A DNA stretch of 64,000 nt from Dirofilaria immitis (GCA_024305405.1 JAKNDB010000109.1:868001-932000); one strand, 5' to 3'. Counted from the stretch's first letter, positions 1-14,440 are shown. The notes: generated from the sequence alone by a model not told the origin. A program made the numbers and translations.

Positions 1-3000
1 TATCAATTGCTTTTTATTTTAATATTAAAAAAAGAGATTGGATCAGATGATTAAGATTATAAGTGACTTTATTACGCAATAAATATATATATTATTTATT
101 TCGCATGAAATTGATTATACTAATTTTATCAACGAAAAAATATTTTTATCATAATGATAATTTGTTAAGATAGCTTGATAAAATGTGTGTACAAACCTGC
201 ATAAGTGGAAATGAAGATTGTTTCTTTGAAGTGAATAAAATTGAAAAATCATTCCATGATAAAATACCCTTATCATTAGCTGTTTTAATCCATACTGTTA
301 TATTATTATTATCACCTAATTCTATAATGAAAATAAGTTTTTAATTTTTATGTGATTATTTCGAAATTTATTGATAAAGAAAAGTTTTAATATTTTCAGT
401 AACGAAATGAAAATCGAAGAATATTGTTGTTCATATAATCTTTTGTTTAGTACAAAATATATCTGATTAATTCTATAAATTATTCAAATATTTTATTGAT
501 TCTATTAATTATTTGTGCCATTTTATTAATTATATTAATTACCTGTGATATCTTAATTATTATACTATCTGTTTTATTTTATTAACATCAATTACTTGCG
601 ATATTCTATTGATTGTATTAATTGACTATGGCATTTTATTAATCAAATTAATTACCTGCGATATTTATCGTAGAAACATCTGAGGTAGCTTTTAAACTAC
701 GATGAGCATAATTTGGTTGAAATACTCGAAATGAACGCATTTTGGTCCAATATGAATTAAACTGTAATAAAAGTAAAAATTTCAATTCTTTTTACTTTCT
801 CTTTTAGCATTTCAAATTAACAAAATTTGTATTTATACTTAAAAATTGCTTACATCAGGCGAAATTTGACGTTTTCGAGCAATACTTTTATAAAAATAGG
901 CCCATTTTTCTTGTTCTATTGGAAAAAGTTCCTCAGATCTATAATTGATAATGAAATGATTATAAATTGAAATTAAACGATAAATTAAATTAGTATGAAA
1001 CATTAATAATGAATGTAGGCGAATATTTTGATAAATACTAGTAGTATAAACATTGATTTAAATAAAAAATGATAAAAATATCAGTTTACTATCTGTTTTA
1101 TTTTATTAATATCAATTTGCTAAGAGCAGATCAAACTTTTTGGAATATATTACAATTATCATATTGACTGTTAAATTTCCGAAATATTCGTTGGAAAATT
1201 TCAAATTCTTCCAATTTGCATATGCTATTTTACGATAATGTATTAATACGGATCACTTAGTATTCGCTGGATATTTAACAAATTATAAAGCAAATTTTAC
1301 GATAGCCATGCAATTACATATTTAAACGTGATCGTATATCACGTTTTGTACATAGCTAGAATCAGATCAAACTTGTTTCATATTGTTAATTATCTGCTAT
1401 GAACACTATGAATATCAATAATCTCAAACGATAAAAAAATGAAATAGTAAGTGATTAAAAATTCATACCTGAGCAAATGAGTTCCAACCAATTCTGTATC
1501 TGGTAGAATATTCAGTAATACCTCGATGGCAAGCATTTGATCAGCAACTATTTGACGTAACGGACATGTATTGCGAAAAATACGCAATAATTTGTTAATT
1601 GTCTAAAATTTAACACATTATTTAGTAATTGTTGCAATAATCTATTTTAAAAAATACTGTAATTAATGCACTACAGTAATTAACAATTAAAAAATACGAT
1701 AGTTAATAGAGTAACTAAAATTTTTAATATAGTAATTAACATATTGCACTATAAATGAATATTCTCATTTATTGATATTTTGCTTTTTCTTTTCCATTGA
1801 AAAATTTTTTTAAAAAAAAGAGAAAAAAATTATTACACAAATTGATACCTTCCAATGAAAATGTTTTCCATCGAAAAGTTGAAGGAACCGTAATGCCTCA
1901 CCTTGTACTAAATTTGTATCATTACTTGTACTACATAAAAATTGCCATGCATAAGGTAATAAACTGAAAAAAAAAAGAAAAGACATAATTTAAATTCTTA
2001 AATTTAAATTTAAAAAAAAGATATAATTTATATAATTTATTTAGCAGAAATTGATTTACATAAAATAATTTGAAATAAAAAAAAGAAAAAGGAAAATTGA
2101 TTACATATATCAGAAATGAAAATATATCGAATTTTTTCTTTAATTTAAAATTATTTTATATAATTTAAATTTTCAAATTTTAGCAAAATAAAATTAATTT
2201 CAAATTAAATTTCATTTTTGGTTATCTCTTAAAAATTTAGCAAAAATAAATAAAAATTTAAATAATACTAAAAATTTTGAAATATAAGCAAACCATAATA
2301 ATGGTAAATTTTGAAAGATTTGTAATGCATCAATATGACAATTACTATTCTGACATCGTGTAATAATATATTCTGTGAATTCATTAATATCCTTAAAATA
2401 AATTTTTAAATATTTCAAAATTTAATTTAATTTCGTTTAATTTAAAATTTATAATTATTAAAAAAATGAAAATCAAATGATATTTTATTTTATATAATAT
2501 TTAGCAATTTAAATTTGAAATTTTCACTTCATTTTTCCCATTTTCGCATTCATATTTGCGACTTTTCATTGCGTTACAATAGCGACGATAAAGATTTGCA
2601 ATAGTAAAAGCTAAATGTTTTTCATAATACTTATCATTTACATTCTTCATCCAAGCCTAAAAATCAATTTTTCACCAAGTTTTTTAAACTTAATTATTTA
2701 AATTTTAAATAAATAGTTAAATCTTTTTTGGGATGCGAACATACAATGATAATAAATTTAATTTATCATTGAGAATGAAAGTAAATATTTTATACAAATT
2801 TGAGAAGAGAAAAAAAATTAATCATAAGATAGATAACCTTAAGATCATTTATGATAACAATATCAATCTTTGTTGTTTGTGAAAGAGCTTGAAGAAAACG
2901 TTCGAGAAATTCTGGTGCTTCCGTAGTAAAAGCATTTTTCCCAACGTTATATGATTTCTTTGTTCCGGCTAATCCAATAGCATCAACAAATATTGGCCTA

Positions 3001-6000
3001 TAATAAATAAGCCTATTAAAATTAATTTGCTAATATTGGCCTATTAATAATTGTTCTAAATTAGCAAAGCATTTTGGATAAAATTATGCCAAAATAACCA
3101 AACAACCTTTTTCGTTGCTGCAAGACCTAATTCTAAGAAATTTCATCAGAACTTAATTCTCTTCAACGTTGAACAAAAACATGTTTTCAAGTTGCCTTAC
3201 ATGATAGGAGTATTCCGGAATTCTTTTATTGCATCCAATAGATCTTGATCCGTAACAAACAATATACTATTCACAATTAATGCTAAAATATCGACATTTT
3301 TTGCCGGAAATTCATTGTTGCCTTTTGTAGGATTGATCTTAGCTGCAAAATTTTTTACGGAAAATTTAAATAATTCTTATAATAAAAAAGATAAGTGAAA
3401 ATTTATTAATTAATTTTAAGCATAAACTAATTTTTCATTTTAATAAATTTAATGAAAAAAAAGAAAATTTATTTTATTCTTTGTATAATTTTTATAAAAT
3501 GTATATATTATTTGTAAAATATTAAAAATTTTTATTTAAAATTTAGAAAAAATAATTTTAGGAAAAAATAAGTTATACCTATAAATGCTATTTTTGAATA
3601 TAAAATATAATTGGAATTTTCAATGAAAATTTGCAAAATGTCGTATGAAATTATGAATTGTTTTGAATTATTTCTTTTTAAGCATTACGAGACAGGTGTA
3701 TTTTTGAAATTATCAATTTTTATCATGCAAAAGAACTATAAAAAATAGGTTTTACGTAAAGTACGTAAAATAGATGTAACGTAAAGAGATTAAATTAGTA
3801 GGTATTCATCATCTACCGTATTAAAAATTTTTACATTCTCATCTGGCTTAGCATTTTCATTGACTATTTCTCATCATTATTTTCTCATTTTCCTACATCT
3901 TTTTCACACTATATCCTTGAATTTCTCGAGATCACTATCTCTTTTTCTCGATTATATTCAACGAAATCATTTTCACTACAATTTTAAAATGTTTTTCGAT
4001 AATTTTCGATCGAAAGGTTTTTTTATCCTGGCAATGGTCAAAAATAACTATTTGAATCCTTTGATAATATTTATCATCTAACACTATTGGATTACATTAA
4101 TTCTTATCAAAATTTATAACTAGCTTTAAAACTTTATCGAATTTTTGGGAAGGTTAAAGCTAAAAAATACATGTATAAATAAAGTCGGGATAAGAAATTA
4201 AAATATTTACCTTTGATTGTTCCTTCTTCACACCTATATTCAATTTTTGGGCAATTTCCTTCCAATTTTTGCCCATAAGTTTTGCTTTAAATACAACCTG
4301 TGCGCATTCATCGGCAAATAATTTCGTCGGACAGAATGATTTGGCAGAAAAAATTGTACGATTTGTCATTTTTATTTTTATTCTCAAAAATGAACTTTGA
4401 TCAATATAATTCAAATAGCAGTCAGTGTAAATAAATTTTAAATTCAATTTCAAAATTAAACTTCCGTATTTTACTTCAAGAAGGAAAAAAACTATGATAC
4501 ATTTGCAATGCACATTTTACTAAAAATATGAAGTATTTTGTAAGACGTATAATTTGATATGTGTTACTTCAAAATAAATTGCAGCTCGGTTTGATTACGG
4601 TAACATACCGTGTAATAATACCGTAATAAAACCAAGGTAGAATTTACTTAAAGTAACGTATATCAAATTACGTCTTATAAATGCTGGAAGCAATGTATAG
4701 TGCCTTAATTGTATATTTGACTTTATTCAAAGGAACATACTGAGTTTTCATATTTAAGTTCCAATCAGGAATTATTGAACTTTTCAGAATCATTTTCTCC
4801 TCAGCTTCAATATCAACAATATCCGCATTTGATTTTGTATTTTGCCTAGAATATAATTTGAAAGTTTTTAATTATAAAATAATAAATAAATAAGCAAATA
4901 AATGATACTAAAAATAATACTGTTAAAGAACATATAGACAGATCACCGATCACACAGTTACTGAAAAGTCTGACAGATCACACGGGTACCATCCAAACAT
5001 CTACAAGATCGCATAGGTATCATTTAATGAATTAATAAACCCAAAAGATACCATTGAAAATCTAATAGACCACACAGGTACTACTCAAAAGTTTAATAAA
5101 TTCTGCATTTACTGCTGGAAAGTCCAATAAATCAAACTGATATCAGTTTATCAATTCACCCAGGTATTACTCAAAAGTCTAACAAATCAAACAGATATCA
5201 TTCAAAAGTCGAGCATTTGTTGGATTTTTATTATCTGTTATCGGATAATGCTTTACCATTTAAAAATGCCTTAATTAACTTATGCTTATTATCATTTATC
5301 AAATAATATTTGCTTGTATGTAAAATATACATACATGTAAACAACAGAATGTTGATAATTGTGCTGTGTAAGTTCATCAATTGATGTAAAATTACGAATA
5401 CCATCAAATTGACAATTGTTTATTTGTCGTCGAAATATTTTGTCGTGTATCTTTGAGAAACGATAATGACATAGGCCAGATGGTGTAATCTGAAATTTTT
5501 TTTGAAATAATTAAAAAATGCTTTTAAAATATGATCGATTAGATTTCTAATTATCTGATAGACATTTAATAGAGTTCATTTTTCGCTTACATATCGCTTT
5601 CAAAATTAGCCTAATTAATTAATCATGGTAATATATTTTAGTAATGAAGTTTTTAATTTTATCTAAATCTTTTTATTTGTAATAATCAATTATTAAACGA
5701 ACGAAACTGAAATAAATTATAGAAAAGATTACAAATTTTTCATAATTTAAAATAAAATAATTTTTAACTAAAAGGATAATTTAAAAGTGCCAATATATTA
5801 TTATAAAATATATGCAATAAAATATTTAGTAATTATAAAATTAAATAATTAATTAATTTAATTATGAATTAAGCTTAGATTAATTAATGTTCAATTTTCA
5901 TTCATTCTTTCGTTATTTAGAATTAAATAATTTTCATTTATTTAGGAATAAAAAATGATGATAAAATTTGAATGTATTAAAATAGCATAATAAAAATATA

Positions 6001-7428
6001 TCTGATAATTTAATTAATTAATTAATTAAATTATTAATTAATCTTAAATAAACATTGAATATTCTTTTTTATTCTTATTCCATTATTTGATTAATTTTGA
6101 TAGAATGATAAATAAATTTAAAGCAAAGAAAAAAAGGAATAATTTAATAACTTACAACATTTTGCTCATCTCCAGCACCATTTTTAGCTGGTGATATGAT
6201 TGTATAAATGATTGCAAAAAGGATATTCCAATTTATTTTACTTAATGTTGCTGTCGTTATATATACTCCTTCTAAATTATTTCCACCTTGAATAAAATTA
6301 ACATAAACATCCGGCATATCATAATCACATGGACCATTAATGCATTTAGGAACTGAAATTTTTTCGATCTATTTATTTATCTATTTATTTGTTTATTTGT
6401 TGAATTTTTGAATTATCAAATATTTCAGGAATATATTATTATGCTGATAATGATTGATTATATGATAGATATATTTGGTTTATAAAATTTTAACATAAAA
6501 TAAAATTTTGCATTGTTTTAAATTAATAAAAATATTTCAATTATTATTTTTTGAATTAATCATAAAATATGTATGGATATGATTTTTTTAAATTTTATTT
6601 ATTAAATTTATAAAAATAAATTTTCATCTATTATAGACTTTATAAATTTCTTATTCTATGATTCGGATAATATCTTTTAATTTTAAAAATTATTAAAAAA
6701 ATTTGAATCAAAATTTGGAATTTTGTAATCAATAAATATAAGAAATACGATAAAATCATGTAACTGTAATTCATGATTTTTCAATTTTAATTTCTTGTGT
6801 AATTTATTAAGTTTTTGAATTAAGTTCTTGCTAATTCGATCCTTTCCCATCCATAATTATCCTATTAAATTTATTCATCAGATTTATTATCGTTTGCTAT
6901 TTGATCAGAAATCAATCAGAATTAATTTGATTTGCCCTAAAAATTTGTTGCTATTCGATCTTTATCATATCATGAATTTCGTCGACTGAAATAACATATG
7001 ATAATTTTTATGTTCTCAAGTAATAAATCTTAAAATAATAATTTTTGCAATTCGATTTAAATGATTTATTTCAAAATTAATATTTCTAAAATTTCGAACA
7101 AATTTTATTAAAAAATTTAACAAATAACATGTTTGTTATAGAAATTAAAATATGCTTTATAACATTTCAAATTAAGTAATTCATTATGGAATTAATAATT
7201 TTAAATTTGGCAAGCAAATTTTTTAAAGCTCTACCGAATAATATGTTTATTTTGGAAATGAAATTTAGAATAAACCTGATATCGAGCAAGAATTTTACCA
7301 CTTGAATCATAATGTAAGATATGATATGAATAAGTTGCATTTATCATTTCAATAATACTTTCATTTAATTTTGTTCTTTTATTATAAATTTGTGTTTGCG
7401 ACCAAAAATTGTATTCATAAAGAGATAT
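1..7428 (-). CDS. dsc-4: Microsomal triglyceride transfer protein large subunit (MTP), partial
   Basis: MTP works in the ER lumen with protein disulfide isomerase and loads lipid onto vitellogenin/apoB-like lipoproteins. About 14 exons can be read: 7428-7276, 6368-6156, 5489-5335, about 4845-4720, about 4370-4234, 3342-3201, 2997-2838, 2656-2528, 2391-2294, 1963-1849, 1602-1469, 938-854, 761-656 and 321-197. From 3342 leftward every intron phase agrees. The first exons resemble the MTP N-terminal beta-barrel (LYEYNFWSQTQ; then ITPSGLCHYRF...NNCQFD, matching the paired-cysteine segment of human MTP). Exons from 3342 to 656 match the helical domain (ILALIVNSILFVTDQDLLDA, FVDAIGLAG, ALRFLQLFD). 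About 625 residues are visible against roughly 890 in human MTP, so the C-terminal lipid-binding part lies beyond the left edge. The 4234 junction is a choice: donor GTGTGA keeps frame, the stronger GTAAAT at 4222 does not. The 5' side of the 4370 exon is unresolved. Family call is by remembered similarity; dsc-4 is the C. elegans orthologue name. Confidence 0.8.
470..690. repeat. Degenerate ATTAATTA/ACCTGYGAT minisatellite overlapping an MTP splice donor
   Basis: An imperfect unit containing TTTTATTAAT, ATTAATTA and ACCTGTGAT, ACTTGCGAT or ACCTGCGAT recurs about four times. The last copy contains the GCAG/GTAATT donor of the MTP exon 656-761, so part of the exon edge looks repeat-derived. 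Confidence 0.5.
4922..5217. repeat. Diverged ~45-bp minisatellite in an MTP intron
   Basis: About six diverged copies carry the elements CAAAAGTCTAACAGATCA and ACACAGGTACCATT, less AT-rich than the flanking intron. It lies between the exons at 4.8 and 5.4 kb, contains stops in all frames, and is therefore noncoding. Confidence 0.6.
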
Positions 7429-7716
7429 CTGAAATGTGTATTATCAGTATCATTAACTGATATTGTTATTATCAAATAAATAATATATTCATCAAAAGGA
7501 AAGAGAAAGGAAAAAATTTCTTTTTAAATTAAAAAAAAAATAATTCTATCAATCCTTTACCAAAGTTTTTAAAATGTTTTAATAATTTTGTTAATTATTT
7601 CTTGAAATTTTATTATCACTGATTAATTAAAATTTTTCAATATTTTCCAATAATTATATAATAAAAATTAAAACAAAGCAAATTTTATTTTATTTAAATC
7701 TTATCAAAATTCTAAC

Positions 7717-7789
7717 CTTTCTATCGTTTCTTCATTGTTATCATTTGATATCTTAACTTTTTCAGCAATACATATAACCAATGTTAAAC
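7717..7789 (-). CDS. Tentative signal-peptide exon of the MTP gene
   Basis: Directly upstream of the first certain MTP exon, one frame reads TLVICIAEKVKISNDNNEE and ends at a GTTAGA donor. A hydrophobic stretch followed by a charged segment is what the end of a signal peptide would look like. The acceptor (TTATTAAG) is weak, the phase leaves two bases while the next exon starts in phase 0, and no initiator ATG was found. The exon could be wrong or could carry a small indel. Confidence 0.25.
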
Positions 7790-9771
7790 CTTAATAAATA
7801 ACAATACCTTGGGAAATTTTTGAAGCAATGAGCAATGAATTTAATATAAATAATGAGTCGAGAAATAAATTGTAGCTTTCGAGAATTAATTAACAAAAAT
7901 CAATATTAAGCCAAAAATTCCTTTGTTCATTAATTTTTCTTATAATTTAGCCAGAAAACAAAATAATTATACTGTAATCTAAAAATTTGTATAATTTTTA
8001 TAAAACGAACCAATCGAATATAATGATAAAACTATAGGCTTCATCTGAATGTCTCATTATGCTTGCAATGATAAGACGACATTGATTATACATTTAACAA
8101 TACTTCCTCTTCAATCTATCACTAAAGCAAACATTCGATATAGTAGTGATAAAAAAAAAAAAAAGAAATCATATACTTTATATCAAGATGCATTGAACTA
8201 AGCGATGATTTTACTACATCTATTTAAAAAAAAAAACCGAAAAGTTTTGAATTTTTATTTGTTCAGAAATTCGAGAAAATTTTTAAAAATTAAAAAAATT
8301 AATCTGCTACTAGATATTTGATTATTATCAGTATATACTAAAAAAAAAAAAGATGTTAGAAATGGAAAAAATTTCTAGTTTTCAATTTTTAACAATTTGA
8401 AAATTCGAGAAAACTTTTATACTATTTTAAGAACTTAACCTATTAATAAATGCTTGATTATTTAGTATATTTGTATAAAAAAAAAAAAAAGGAGAAAAAT
8501 CTCGAATTTTTGATAATTCAATAATTGAGAAAATATTTGAAAAAAAAAAGATCGATCTATTGATAAATATATTTAGTTATCATTTAAATTTAAGTTTGTA
8601 AAATTTTTCCAAAAATTTTACAAACTTATTTATTTATGCATTACTTACTGTTTCTTTATTTTATTTGTTTATTTATTTTTTATTTTCCCAAGTTATTATT
8701 AAATTAATTACAAAAAATTTCATTTTCTAACAGTATTGAATTTAATAAATTTTGCTTTTTCATTTATCATTTGACAGATTGATTGCTTGAAAAAATTTTA
8801 CATATTTACATATTGATGAATGATAATTGTAGCAGATGGATTCATTCCAATAATTAATTAATTGATTTATTGGATCAGGTTCAATTATTTCATTTCTAAT
8901 GATTAATTGAATTTTTTAAAATTCAACTATCCATTTTCTTGATGCTTGTTATATATGAAATCATATAAATGTAATTATAATTTCAATTTCTTATATAAAA
9001 ATGTAAAATTTGTTAAATAAAAGAAATGAATTCTTTGTGAGACATATATTTTTATATTTCAAATTTATTCATTTATATTTAAGTCTTTAAGTCTTTCTAT
9101 TTAAGTATCATTGATTTTTGATATGTGAAATTTACTGAAATTTGATATTTTGTTTTAGCTTTTTGTTTTTTTTTTTTTTTAATCCAAACTTTTCAAATTT
9201 CTGTTAGACATTGCTATAATGAATTTTAAAATATTAATTTTGTATATTGAAAATGAAAAAAAAAAAAAAAAAGTGTTGTATAGTTTGTTTGATATTTGTT
9301 AAACGATAGATGTTTTGGAGAGAGAGGAGAAAATAATTTCGATTTTGTGCTTTTATTTCTAGTCTAAAGCCAAGTATGGCATTAGAAAAGATGATGGAAA
9401 GAATAGATGAGAATAGACGGGAAAAGAGTAGTTTTAAGAATCGATTTTAGATGAATTTTCGAGAATAGGCTCAATATGCTTGGAAAAGAGGAGAAAAGGG
9501 GAAGTATGTTGTTGGCCATATTCGTTATATGTATAGGGTCGTATGTATATGTCACCATCATAAATCGATCTCCAGACTATACATGTATATATATATATAT
9601 ATATGAGCTTTACGAATAGATAGAATTGAATGCTTTTCACAGGCTTATATTCCTTTACTTGGCCTAATGCTTCGTTGTGTTTGTGGCTTAGAAATGCTTT
9701 GGTCGTTTGTACTTTCTTTGCAAATGGGATAGTTTAAAGTCTGGATGAATGTGTAAATTGGTCGTTCGAAA
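7790..9771. other. Intergenic AT-rich DNA; MTP promoter side
   Basis: No exon could be supported. It should contain the MTP 5' end and promoter, but no initiator exon or TATA element stands out. It includes the three-copy poly(A)-headed repeat listed separately and long T and A runs near 9165 and 9256. Confidence 0.5.
8225..8585. repeat. Three diverged ~118-bp tandem copies, each headed by poly(A)
   Basis: Each copy begins with a run of 9-13 A, then a segment like GAAAAGTTTTGAATTTTT, then ATTCGAGAAAA, then TTAA.CT.CTA.TA.ATATTTGATTATT. Copies start near 8228, 8340 and 8477. Homopolymer heads with diverged bodies suggest old tandem duplication. Confidence 0.6.
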
Positions 9772-10005
9772 ATGGGATTGTCATTTAAGCTTGGCTTTTT
9801 TTTCGTGCCTCTTATAGCTTGTCACAAAGAAATTCCAAAACGGCCAAACGATACACTTTCATATGATGGTTGGATTGTTAGCTTATCTGAATTGAAAAAT
9901 TATATCAGAGCCAGAGAAGTAAGGCAAAGAGAGGCTAATAAGAGATTGGGTTATTCATCGATGAAGCCTTTTCATACACTTGGCTGGCACGATCACGACT
10001 TATAA
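9772..10005 (+). CDS. Candidate small secreted protein (77 aa), unrecognised
   Basis: An uninterrupted 77-codon frame starts MGLSFKLGFFFVPLIACHKE, which resembles a signal peptide with a possible cleavage after IAC. The mature part is charged (YIRAREVRQREANKRLG) and ends MKPFHTLGWHDHDL. Base composition is clearly less AT-rich than the surroundings, as in the recognised genes here. A possible poly(A) signal (AATAAA) lies near 10325. I do not recognise a family. It could be one exon of a larger gene or a chance ORF; upstream exons could not be found. Confidence 0.35.
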   Translation: MGLSFKLGFFFVPLIACHKEIPKRPNDTLSYDGWIVSLSELKNYIRAREVRQREANKRLGYSSMKPFHTLGWHDHDL

Positions 10006-10354
10006 TAGGCTCCTAGAAACTCCCTGAAGTGTGAAATAGAATTTACTAAGTTCCTGTGCCAAGTACCTTCCTTCCTTTCCTCTTCCTGTTTTTTTTCTCT
10101 CTTTTTCTCGTTCTTTCACGATACTTGCAAGCCATTTGCATTTACTTGCTGAAAGCTTCAATCGACAACTTCTTAAATTAAAGTTTCTTCCTCTACAGAA
10201 TCCAACAAACCAATAACGATTTGTAAGCCTCAAGCTGTATCATGGCCAACAAGCATATAAACTATTAGGCCATGTTTCATTCTCCTTCCTTCATGAAAAA
10301 TTTTTTCCTTTTTTTTCTTTTTTAAATAAACGAATTCGTACAGTTTTCAAGCAT

Positions 10355-10512
10355 ACATATATATATATATGTATATACACACATGCACACACACATACAC
10401 ACACACACACACACACACATACATACACACATACATATACATACATACACACACACATACACATACACACACACACATGCACATATGTATATACACATAC
10501 ATGCATGCATAA
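10355..10512. repeat. (CA)n/(CATA)n microsatellite
   Basis: About 150 bases of alternating CA, CATA and TATA dinucleotide and tetranucleotide repeats. Confidence 0.9.
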
Positions 10513-11659
10513 TTCAACTTTTCATTTAATTAACATAGATTATTTACAAATGTATCACATCCCTTTTCTAACTTTATTTTTATCATAAAATTTAACAAAT
10601 TTTAATTTTAATATTTTTATCATCAAAATTACTACAAAAACTTGAAATGATACTTAATGTAAGTTGCATTTATAAATGGGAATTATTGCTAATTTAAACA
10701 AAAATTTTATTTGAAAAAAAAAAAATTATTCTGAAACTTTTTTCGTTTACTTTCTTTAATTTTTACTAATTTATTTATTTTTAAATATTAATTAATTGAA
10801 TTTGTTATTGTGTTTTTCTTTTGTTGTTGAAATTATTAAATTTAAAGCAAAGAAATAAATTTATTCCCTTTTTTTCTCTCTCTCTAAAAATTTAGTTATT
10901 TCAGTAATATAATTTATTTAGGAAGTATGTATATATATATATATACATATGTATATGTTCTATTGATTTTTTTGGGAAGAAGGAAAAATATAAAAATTTT
11001 TATCGAAAAATTATTCATTTATATACTAAATGATATTTGAATATTTAAATTTTTTTATATTTTTGTTTTTTATTTGTTTTTTTCTTTTTTCAAAACAAAA
11101 AATCTTTTTGGATGAAATTTTCTAAATATCAATTAAACTTTATAAAAATGAAACTTCATTTTATGATTAATTGATAAAAAAAAAAAAAGAAAAATGATAA
11201 AAATGTTTAATTAATTAAAATTCAACGATTAATTTATTGTTTGAATGAAATTTGAAATGTCTCTTTTTTTTTTTTTTCTTTAAAGAATTAATAAATATAT
11301 AATGAAATAATGAATTATTCATGAAAAATTTTTGAATAACTTAAAAATAAAATTTAAAAAAAAAAGAAATGAAAAGATGATTGATTGATGGATAAAGATT
11401 TGATGATAAATGTTTGGATCATATTCGACGGATAAGGTCAAAAATTGAAATCAAATGACACAAATAAACATTATGATCAATTAATTTTTGCATAGTATGT
11501 CTATATACCAAACAAATACAATCCAGTCGGTGATATAAGAGCAAAAAAGCGACCCCAGCAACATAACGCATCTGTCGTGTGATCATCCTTTTCAATGGAA
11601 TAATAATAATAATAATAACAATAATAATAGTCGTCGCCATCATCATCATCATCCTAGTA

Positions 11660-11879
<220 letters not shown>

Positions 11880-12755
11880 TAAAGATCTCGGCCATCTGTC
11901 GTATCATTAGTTTTAACCCTCTTCAATTTGTTATTAACTTCATTCATTCAAAATTGTCATCTGTCCGCTTAAAAAAAAAAAAAAAAGTTTGACTTTATCA
12001 ATTTTTCAATAATATTCATCATTTGATCAGTTTTTTCTTTTCCTTTAATCTCAAAACCATTTAAATTATTTTTTTTAAATTTTTCAAAAAAATTTTGATT
12101 TTTTTTTAAAAATATATTTTGCTTCATCTTATAATATAACTATAATAGATGTATTAGAGTTTTGTTTTTGTTTTTACTTTTGCTTTTTCTAATTTATCTA
12201 ATTTTAGCTATTTTGTTTTTTTTTATTTTTATAATTTATTTGATAATTTAAGGAAGAAAGAAAGGAAAAAAAGTGATAATCACATTATTATTTTAATTAT
12301 GAAGTAAAAAAATTTGAACTAAATTAAATTAATAATATAATTTATTTATGATTTCTTTCCATTTTTGAATTTTCTTTTATTATCGATTATTTTCCGTTTA
12401 TTGAATGGTAAATTTTATTTTTTTAACTATCAAATATTATATTTTTATTTTAGTAAAAATTGAGTTATTAATTTCTGTTTTTTTTCGTTAAATTTAAAAA
12501 AGAAAAATTTATAATAATGACGAAATTTTGATTTTACATTCATTCGTATCGTTATGAATTATATATTTTCTTGTTTATAATTTAAATATATTAATTGAAT
12601 AATGGAATAGGTAATTTTTAATTTTAATTGTATGTGAATGATAAAATTGATATGTATATTTTTCATGCAAAATATATTCCCAAATTTTTCATTTAAATTT
12701 TTGATTAATTTTAATCAATTCTTTAATTAAACTAAATTTACCAATATAATAAATA

Positions 12756-12813
12756 GACATACACACATATACACAACACACATATATATGTATACACACA
12801 CACACACACACAG

Positions 12814-12850
<37 letters not shown>

Positions 12851-12851
12851 C
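12756..12851. repeat. (CA)n-(TA)n compound microsatellite
   Basis: A CA array interrupted by one CAGACA, followed by about ten TA units. Confidence 0.9.
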
Positions 12852-13001
12852 AAACATACGCAGGTTTTAACGCTTATATAATTGCAAATTAAAATATTTA
12901 GGATAATTTTTCCAAATATATAGTCGTCCCAGATTTCTAGATGGTACTTGATTGTATTACTTTGTCACCATGACAATCGATCTAATGCATATAAATATCG
13001 C

Positions 13002-13136
13002 ATCATCCTCATTATCATCATCATTATCGCCAATGTTCCTATGATTATTATCATCTCTTCATCATCATCATCACATCATTATTATTATTATCGTCGTCAT
13101 CATCATCATTATGAATGATCATCATCAACATTGCTA
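13002..13136. repeat. ATC/ATT trinucleotide repeat cluster
   Basis: Imperfect runs of CATCAT and TTATTA units. No coding meaning is seen. Confidence 0.8.
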
Positions 13137-13232
13137 TCATTCTCTTCATAAGATTATTATATTTCTTTTGAAAGGTTTAAATTATTGAATAAGTTATATT
13201 TTTGAATAAACAAAAAGAAAAAATAAAATTAA

Positions 13233-13300
13233 AAGAGAAAGAGAAAGAGAAAAGAAGAAAGAGAGAGGGAGGGAGAGAGAGAGAGGGAGAGAGAAAAAGA
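13233..13300. repeat. GA-rich polypurine tract
   Basis: A purine-only stretch of AGAGAAAG, GAGAGGGAGG and GAGAGA units. Similar pyrimidine tracts occur at 13930-14010. Confidence 0.85.
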
Positions 13301-14344
13301 TGGACATTTATGTTCTAAAAACAAACAAAGCTATCTATAAGTTATTCTTTTTTTTCCCCATTTTGTATCATTTTCCATTGTAGTAGATATGAAGTTTAGC
13401 AAAAAAAAGGGAAAGAGAAACAAAAGAAATTTATAAGAAAAGAATTTAAATTATCTTTTCTTTTTTTTCTTCTCTTCTATTCTATTCCCTATTCTCTCAT
13501 TTTGTTTTGTTCTGTTTTATTTGTTTGGAGCTTAAAATTTTAAAGATAACTAAACGAAAAAGAAAATGATTAAATTCAATATCAAAAAGAAAAGAAAAGA
13601 AGGAAATGATCGAGAATTGTAAACAAAAATTACTTCCCATTATTCGTTGTATTCATTTTTTAAAATTGTAATGTTATCATTCATATCATTTTCATATCAC
13701 TTTTCATCGTTATCATCTCCAAATTCATTTATTGTTTTAAAATTTTCTATTACATTTATAGTTTGTAACATTATCAGTTGTAAATTTACCAATATTTGTT
13801 AGCAATAAATAATCATACATATATCATATCATCATATTATCAGACATATATTTCTTTCCTAAAATAATGATAACTCTTTCTTCCGCAATTACGGTAATCC
13901 GTGCCCAAATCACAGTAATTCTTTCCTTCCGTTTCTTTTCATCTCTTTCTCTCTCTCCCTTTTTCTCCATCTTTTTTTGTCTCCCTCTTTTCTCTCTCTC
14001 TCTCTTTCTTCTTCTTGCTTTTCCTATCTCATTTATCCGTTCTTCATTCTTTACTTTCATTTTTAGATGGAATGGATTTCTTTAGTAATGGATGAATTTT
14101 GTCATGCAATTTGTTTTGGATAAAATTATTTGAGAATAGTTCTGATTGTCGAGAGTTTTGATTGTCGAGAAATGATATTACTTTTCTCTCGTCCATTCCT
14201 TCTCTTCCTTTCTCTTCCTTCTTTTTTATTTCTCTCTTCTTTCTATCTTTTTATCCAATCATTTCACTCCTACATTAAGAATGGCTAATTTGAATGCTTC
14301 TTTTTTTCCTTCTTCTTCTCCCATTTGATCATATAGTTTTTGTT

Positions 14345-14440
14345 AGCGTATATATGTGTACGTGCAAATATATATATGTATACGTGTATATGTATATATA
14401 TATGTACGTGTATATATATATATGTACGTGTGAATGGATA
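14345..14440. repeat. (TA)n with interspersed TACGTG
   Basis: TATATATA runs are punctuated at roughly 15-25 base intervals by GTACGTG or ATACGTG. Confidence 0.8.
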
